This document shows, in pieces, positions 60,647 to 64,000 of a stretch of DNA of 64,000 nucleotides. The position numbers and the translations under genes were made by a program. Source of the DNA: Lentibacter algarum (GTDB taxonomy: Bacteria > Pseudomonadota > Alphaproteobacteria > Rhodobacterales > Rhodobacteraceae); assembly GCF_018860975.1 (NCBI RefSeq), contig NZ_JAHKQI010000005.1, positions 124,001 through 188,000 on the forward strand, given 5' to 3'. The notes beneath the pieces were generated by a model. The model searched no databases, was not told the DNA's origin, and saw only the letters and a program-made list of their open reading frames with translations. The stretch's first letter is position 1; each line of letters begins with the position of its first letter.

Positions 60647-60997
60647 TCAGGCACGCTTTTCAAGTTTTCCGGGCTGGGTGCTTTCAATCGTCTTTTTCTG
60701 CCCGTTGGCGTCATAGGTCTGCAGGCTCTTACGCACTTTTTGCAGTGCCGCCAGCCGTTTAGAGACGCTTTTGATGCCGCGCAGTGCACTATCGAGCAAC
60801 GCTTGGTTGCGGGCTGCCTTGCCTTGCAGCGTCAAGAGTTCATCCGTGTCGGTCATCCCGAAAGAATTGAGTGCATCAATCAACTCCTTCTTACGTTCGA
60901 CTAGGCCGGCAAGCTTTTCCAGCTCGCCATCAAATAACGCAGCGCGCTCTTTTTCCAGTAATCTGTCGAGTTCCGATATCACTTTAAGGGGTGTCAT
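60647..60997 (-). CDS. FlgN-like flagellar chaperone
   Basis: 116 residues, all helical (ISELDRLLEKERAALFDGEL, ERKKELIDALNSFG, RLAALQKVRKSLQTYDANGQ). Resembles the FlgN fold, which binds FlgK and FlgL before export. GGAGA precedes the ATG by about 5 bases. It overlaps the FlgJ-like gene by 14 bp. Confidence 0.75.
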   Translation of the reverse strand: MTPLKVISELDRLLEKERAALFDGELEKLAGLVERKKELIDALNSFGMTDTDELLTLQGKAARNQALLDSALRGIKSVSKRLAALQKVRKSLQTYDANGQKKTIESTQPGKLEKRA

Positions 60998-61277
60998 TTT
61001 GGGTCTCCTTCAGAGCTTCAAAAATTGACTGCGCGAGGCCGATCCCGCCAGTCTCGACCATTGCTTCCGCATGGGCTTGGGTTAAAAACGTGGCAAAGTG
61101 CTCTTCGCCAGCGCCGCCGCCGAAGGCATCGCGCGCTTCGCCAAAGCCAGCAGACTTCAGCATCTCGGCCAGAAATGTCGCCTCAAGTTTTTGGGCGGCT
61201 ATATAGAGTTTCTGCTCCGCTGGTGGGCGCGGGGCGGGCGTAGCAACCGGCGTGGTAAGCGGTTTAAAATTCGTCAC
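60984..61277 (-). CDS. flgJ: Rod-binding protein, FlgJ N-terminal type (no muramidase)
   Basis: 97 residues from GTG 61277, which has GGAGG 6 bases upstream; the longer frame to 61358 has no site. The rod-cap domain is clear: QKLEATFLAEMLKSAGFGEA then EEHFATFLTQAHAEAMVETG and GIGLAQSIFEALKE. The C-terminal muramidase domain of enteric FlgJ is absent; SltF probably supplies it. Confidence 0.88.
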   Translation of the reverse strand: MTNFKPLTTPVATPAPRPPAEQKLYIAAQKLEATFLAEMLKSAGFGEARDAFGGGAGEEHFATFLTQAHAEAMVETGGIGLAQSIFEALKETQNDTP

Positions 61278-61325
61278 GGTTTTGCCTCCAATTCTCACGA
61301 CTTTTCCCAAGATGCGCAGAAAACG

Positions 61326-61340
61326 GTAAAGAAGCGGTAA
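61326..61340. promoter_or_regulatory. CtrA-like site between divergent flgJ and fliK
   Basis: GTAA-N7-GTAA, one mismatch in each half, in the gap between the two divergent genes. The weakest of the set. Confidence 0.3.
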
Positions 61341-61388
61341 CCGAAGTGTGGGATACATATGGCATCCGGAAGAACTCCTGAGGTTAAG

Positions 61389-62651
61389 ATGTTGTCACAA
61401 CTGTTCACATTGCAAATTGCTCCACCTGCCTTGCCGGAAGGGCAAAAGCTGTCAGGCGCGTCTGTCATTGCAAATGCGTCGCTTGCCTCTCAAGAGGGCA
61501 GCTTTGAAACCGCCTTTGCGTTGACTGAACTCACTCTGCCAACTGGCGACAAACTCAAGGTCAGGGCATCTGCCGCGCTTGAGGAACAGACCGCCGAAGC
61601 TCAAACCGAAGCTGACGGCGCGGCCGATGAACCTGCGCCCGAATCGGAGACGCCCTCGCTCGCGCAGCCAGAAGCACAGTCTCGTGAAGTGACGTCACAC
61701 CAATCATCCACCGACGCGCGCCAGCAGACAAACATAAGCAAAGATCCGAGCCCCGTATCAGAACCCGCAGCGAAAAGTGGAGAAACTCAAGGAGCCCGTC
61801 GCGCAGAAGAGGTGCCACTCGATACCGCGGCTCAACAGCCGAAACATGCCGCGACAACCCCACACCATATCGTGTCGCGCCCGTCAGAAGCCGCTTTCAG
61901 CCCACCAACGCAGCTAGGTCATGCGCCTGTCCCTGCTGGCCAGAGCATGCCGCCTCGCAATGTCCCTACCTCCTTATCGCCGATTGTGGCCGCGCCTCGT
62001 GCTGTGTCGGAACATGCAGCCAAGCTAACAACAAGTGAGCCGCAACAGCAGAGCGCAGACCCAACTTCGGGTTCGCCGCAAACCCTTCCGCAATATCTGT
62101 CGCAAGGCAGCACCGTAGCTGCGCTACATGTCGAACCGCTCGAACCGGAAAGCTCCCTGCAAGAGCGCGGGCAGTTTGAGCGCGCTCAAAACCTACCGAT
62201 CACCGCCAGTATCGCGAAAGGGCAGATTTCTCATGCGCCGCTTGTTACCGCCGCGCGACAAGCGCTTGAGGCGATATCGCACAGCACGCAAAACCAGATC
62301 GAAATTCAGCTGAACCCGAGAGAACTCGGCAAACTCAAGTTCGCGATGGTGCCGGCTGACGGGCAGATAACAGTGAGTGTCACCGCCGAAAGGCCGGAAG
62401 TGCTCGACAGCCTCAAACGACACATTGATCTGCTCTCTGAAGAATTACGCGCCGCCGGATTTGGAGAGGCGAGCTTTGAGTTTTCGCAACAACAAAGCGG
62501 CAGCGACAGTGGCGGCGACGCTCAGAATGACAGCGGCTTTAACTCCTCCGCTAACACCGCTGAGGCACAAACGCCGGCTGAGGCAGGCCACTCTGACACC
62601 CATACAAAACGCTGGCTGTTGCCCGATGCGCGACTTGATATCAGATTGTAA
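61389..62651 (+). CDS. fliK: Flagellar hook-length control protein FliK
   Basis: 420 residues from ATG 61389 (GAGG 5 bases upstream); ATG 61359 is the alternative. A long Pro/Ser/Gln/Ala-rich disordered region (about 60-280) precedes the Flg_hook domain: IEIQLNPRELGKLKFAMVPA then VSVTAERPEVLDSLKRHIDL and LSEELRAAGFGEASFEF. It measures hook length during export and triggers the FlhB substrate switch. Followed closely by flgD. Confidence 0.92.
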   Translation: MLSQLFTLQIAPPALPEGQKLSGASVIANASLASQEGSFETAFALTELTLPTGDKLKVRASAALEEQTAEAQTEADGAADEPAPESETPSLAQPEAQSREVTSHQSSTDARQQTNISKDPSPVSEPAAKSGETQGARRAEEVPLDTAAQQPKHAATTPHHIVSRPSEAAFSPPTQLGHAPVPAGQSMPPRNVPTSLSPIVAAPRAVSEHAAKLTTSEPQQQSADPTSGSPQTLPQYLSQGSTVAALHVEPLEPESSLQERGQFERAQNLPITASIAKGQISHAPLVTAARQALEAISHSTQNQIEIQLNPRELGKLKFAMVPADGQITVSVTAERPEVLDSLKRHIDLLSEELRAAGFGEASFEFSQQQSGSDSGGDAQNDSGFNSSANTAEAQTPAEAGHSDTHTKRWLLPDARLDIRL

Positions 62652-62666
62652 AGCGAGACCTTGACC

Positions 62667-63344
62667 ATGACACAGATACTCCCGACCAGTGCAACCGCCG
62701 CCTTTGCGAAGGCCGCTACCTCAGAAGCAACCACCACATCATCAACCGTGAGCTCGGATTTTGAAACCTTCATCAAAATGCTGACTGTGCAGATGGAGAA
62801 TCAAGACCCGCTCAACCCGATCGACAGCTCGGAATATGCGGCGCAACTGGCTGCGTTTTCGTCGGTCGAGCAGCAGGTGCTCACCAACGACTTGCTGACA
62901 GCACTCGCAGCGCAGCTCAACACCTCGGGCCTTGCGCAACTGTCAAACTGGGTTGGTATGGACGCGCGCAGCTCGGCTGGTATCGCCTTTGACGGAGCGC
63001 CACAAACGCTCTACCCGATGCCCGCCTCGCTTGCCGACGAGGCCTATCTCGTTGCCTATGACAGCTCCGGAAACGAGGTGCATCGCAGTGAAATCGGGCT
63101 TGATGGCGCACCTGTTGAATGGGCGGGTGTGCTTGATGGTGGCACGCCGATAGAGAACGGCACCTACTACTTTGAAGTCGAGAACTACGCCAATGGCGAG
63201 CTGCTCGGATCAACTCCGGCAGAGAACTATCAAACTGTCTCCGAGGCGCAAATGGTCGAGGGGCAAATCGTGCTAATCCTCGAAAGCGGTCAGCCGATCT
63301 TCCCCGAAAATGTAGTGGCGCTCAGCAATGGCGGCGGTTCTTGA
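62667..63344 (+). CDS. flgD: Hook cap protein FlgD
   Basis: 225 residues from ATG 62667; TTG 62661 is possible. The FlgD signature is SSDFETFIKMLTVQMENQDP-like with LNPIDSSEYAAQLAAFSSVE. The rest has the Ig/Tudor-like hook scaffold (NGTYYFEVENYANGELLGST, AQMVEGQIVLILESG). It caps the growing hook. Last recognised flagellar gene in the window; convergent with the lipoprotein gene. Confidence 0.95.
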   Translation: MTQILPTSATAAFAKAATSEATTTSSTVSSDFETFIKMLTVQMENQDPLNPIDSSEYAAQLAAFSSVEQQVLTNDLLTALAAQLNTSGLAQLSNWVGMDARSSAGIAFDGAPQTLYPMPASLADEAYLVAYDSSGNEVHRSEIGLDGAPVEWAGVLDGGTPIENGTYYFEVENYANGELLGSTPAENYQTVSEAQMVEGQIVLILESGQPIFPENVVALSNGGGS

Positions 63345-63353
63345 GGGGCTTGT

Positions 63354-64000
63354 CTACTGGCGCAATGCCTGCAGGAAAACATAGCCGGTTTGTGGCCCAA
63401 GCCACTGGCGCGACTGCAAAATGTGCCCTGAAGGGCTGACTTGGTAGGTGTTCTCATAGCCCGGGCCTTCAAGCACACCGCTGCAAGTCTCTGAAACGGC
63501 TGTCACCCGGCTGCTAACTTCCCCGATCGCTATATTTTGCGAGGCCCCTACTGTTATCGTGCAGTTGAACGCATGGGTAACAACGCGGTTCTCACCGTCC
63601 AGAAAGTTCAGATACCGTTTCGATGCGCCGCTCCTGCGGGCCCTGACTGCCGCGAGCGAGCCGTCGATTTTTGCTGACATCAAGTCAAAACCCAAACCAC
63701 GCGTTGCTGTGACCATCCCGGATTTGGTGCTGATCGCGCGCTTGTCTGCCGAACCCCAGGTCTGATAGCCGTTGTTGCTGGCAACCTGCGTGAGCACTGC
63801 AAAACCGTTGCGGTTTTCGATCACCGCGACAGTGAGTGGCTTGTTGCTAGCCGACAGTGCCGCGTTGATGCTCTCGGCAAGCTGTGCTTGCGAGGGGGCA
63901 GCGCTGGCCGACGCCTTTGAACCGCGAAAAACTTTCTTGCCAACAGACTTTAACGCCGTGCCGCGATCAACCTGATTGCCACAAGCGACAGTCAAAGTCA
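63354..64000 (-). CDS. YjbF/GfcB-like lipoprotein, N terminus cut by window edge
   Basis: About 215 residues visible; the frame continues beyond the right edge. The sequence near the visible start, TLTVACGNQVDRG, looks like the end of a lipobox with the lipidated Cys. The body (LAVAVIENRNGFAVLTQVAS-like, GFDLMSAKIDGS, YLNFLDGENRVVTHAFNCTI) fits the YjbF/GfcB family linked to exopolysaccharide export. An outer-membrane or periplasmic location is expected. Convergent with flgD and unrelated to motility. Confidence 0.8.
   Translation of the reverse strand, partial: TLTVACGNQVDRGTALKSVGKKVFRGSKASASAAPSQAQLAESINAALSASNKPLTVAVIENRNGFAVLTQVASNNGYQTWGSADKRAISTKSGMVTATRGLGFDLMSAKIDGSLAAVRARRSGASKRYLNFLDGENRVVTHAFNCTITVGASQNIAIGEVSSRVTAVSETCSGVLEGPGYENTYQVSPSGHILQSRQWLGPQTGYVFLQALRQ

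Noticed and set aside
1-64000. CRISPR array
   Set aside because: No series of equal direct repeats with unique spacers was found, and no Cas gene was recognised.

Overview
The window looks like a chromosomal segment of an alphaproteobacterium of the Rhodobacteraceae (Roseobacter group). The evidence is a single-locus flagellar cluster containing flbT, flaF, a DUF1217 gene and the SLT-type transglycosylase sltF, CtrA-like half-site pairs in front of most flagellar transcription units, and an upstream operon of a type common in marine Rhodobacterales. No species is claimed.

Region 1 (1-10068) is a forward catabolic region. A hydantoinase/oxoprolinase pair (hyuA cut by the window edge, hyuB), an FAD amine/amino-acid oxidase-like protein, an HpcH/HpaI aldolase, a class I aminotransferase and an NAD-dependent sugar/uronate dehydrogenase-like protein are joined by 4-bp start/stop overlaps. 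The operon ends in a deletion scar, where the last 44 codons of an SDR meet the first part of a deacetylase-like gene on the other strand. A second short operon (GST-like, VOC-cupin, Stf0-like sulfotransferase) follows.

Region 2 (10076-24143) is an approximately 14-kb integrative mobilizable element in a tRNA-Arg(CCT) gene. It is bounded by a 47-bp direct repeat made of the tRNA 3' part. It has an integrase with an adjacent HTH gene, a divergent XRE regulator, and a Rep-like/MobC/MobA mobilization module with two small genes nested inside mobA, as in ColE1. Several parts are damaged: the integrase has Trp where the first catalytic Arg is expected, an HNH nuclease gene has an in-frame TGA, mobA is frameshifted, and two IS3-family remnants are present. 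The cargo consists of an intact five-gene envelope operon (membrane protein, two exported proteins, HExxH membrane protease, OmpA-like protein with six decapeptide repeats) and a convergent coupled pair of unrecognised proteins. These two cargo units are the best candidates for an undescribed system.

Region 3 (24258-63344) starts with a LacI-type regulator and then the flagellar cluster. The order is motB, flgE, flgK, flgL, flgI; then an embedded DUF1285 gene and a moxR/DUF58/BatA-like/large membrane protein operon; fliP-fliN-fliH-fliF on the minus strand; fliL, two small genes, motA, a large AMIN-like exported protein, sltF, flhA, fliR, flhB and a small coiled-coil gene on the plus strand; a second fliL, flgH-flgA-flgG-flgF-fliQ-fliE-flgC-flgB on the minus strand; fliI on plus; DUF1217, flbT, flaF, flagellin, a FlgN-like gene and a rod-binding FlgJ-like gene on minus; fliK and flgD on plus. 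fliG, fliM, a full fliJ, fliD and fliS were not recognised here. A YjbF/GfcB-like lipoprotein gene runs off the right edge.

All functions are inferred from reading translated sequences; no database search was run.
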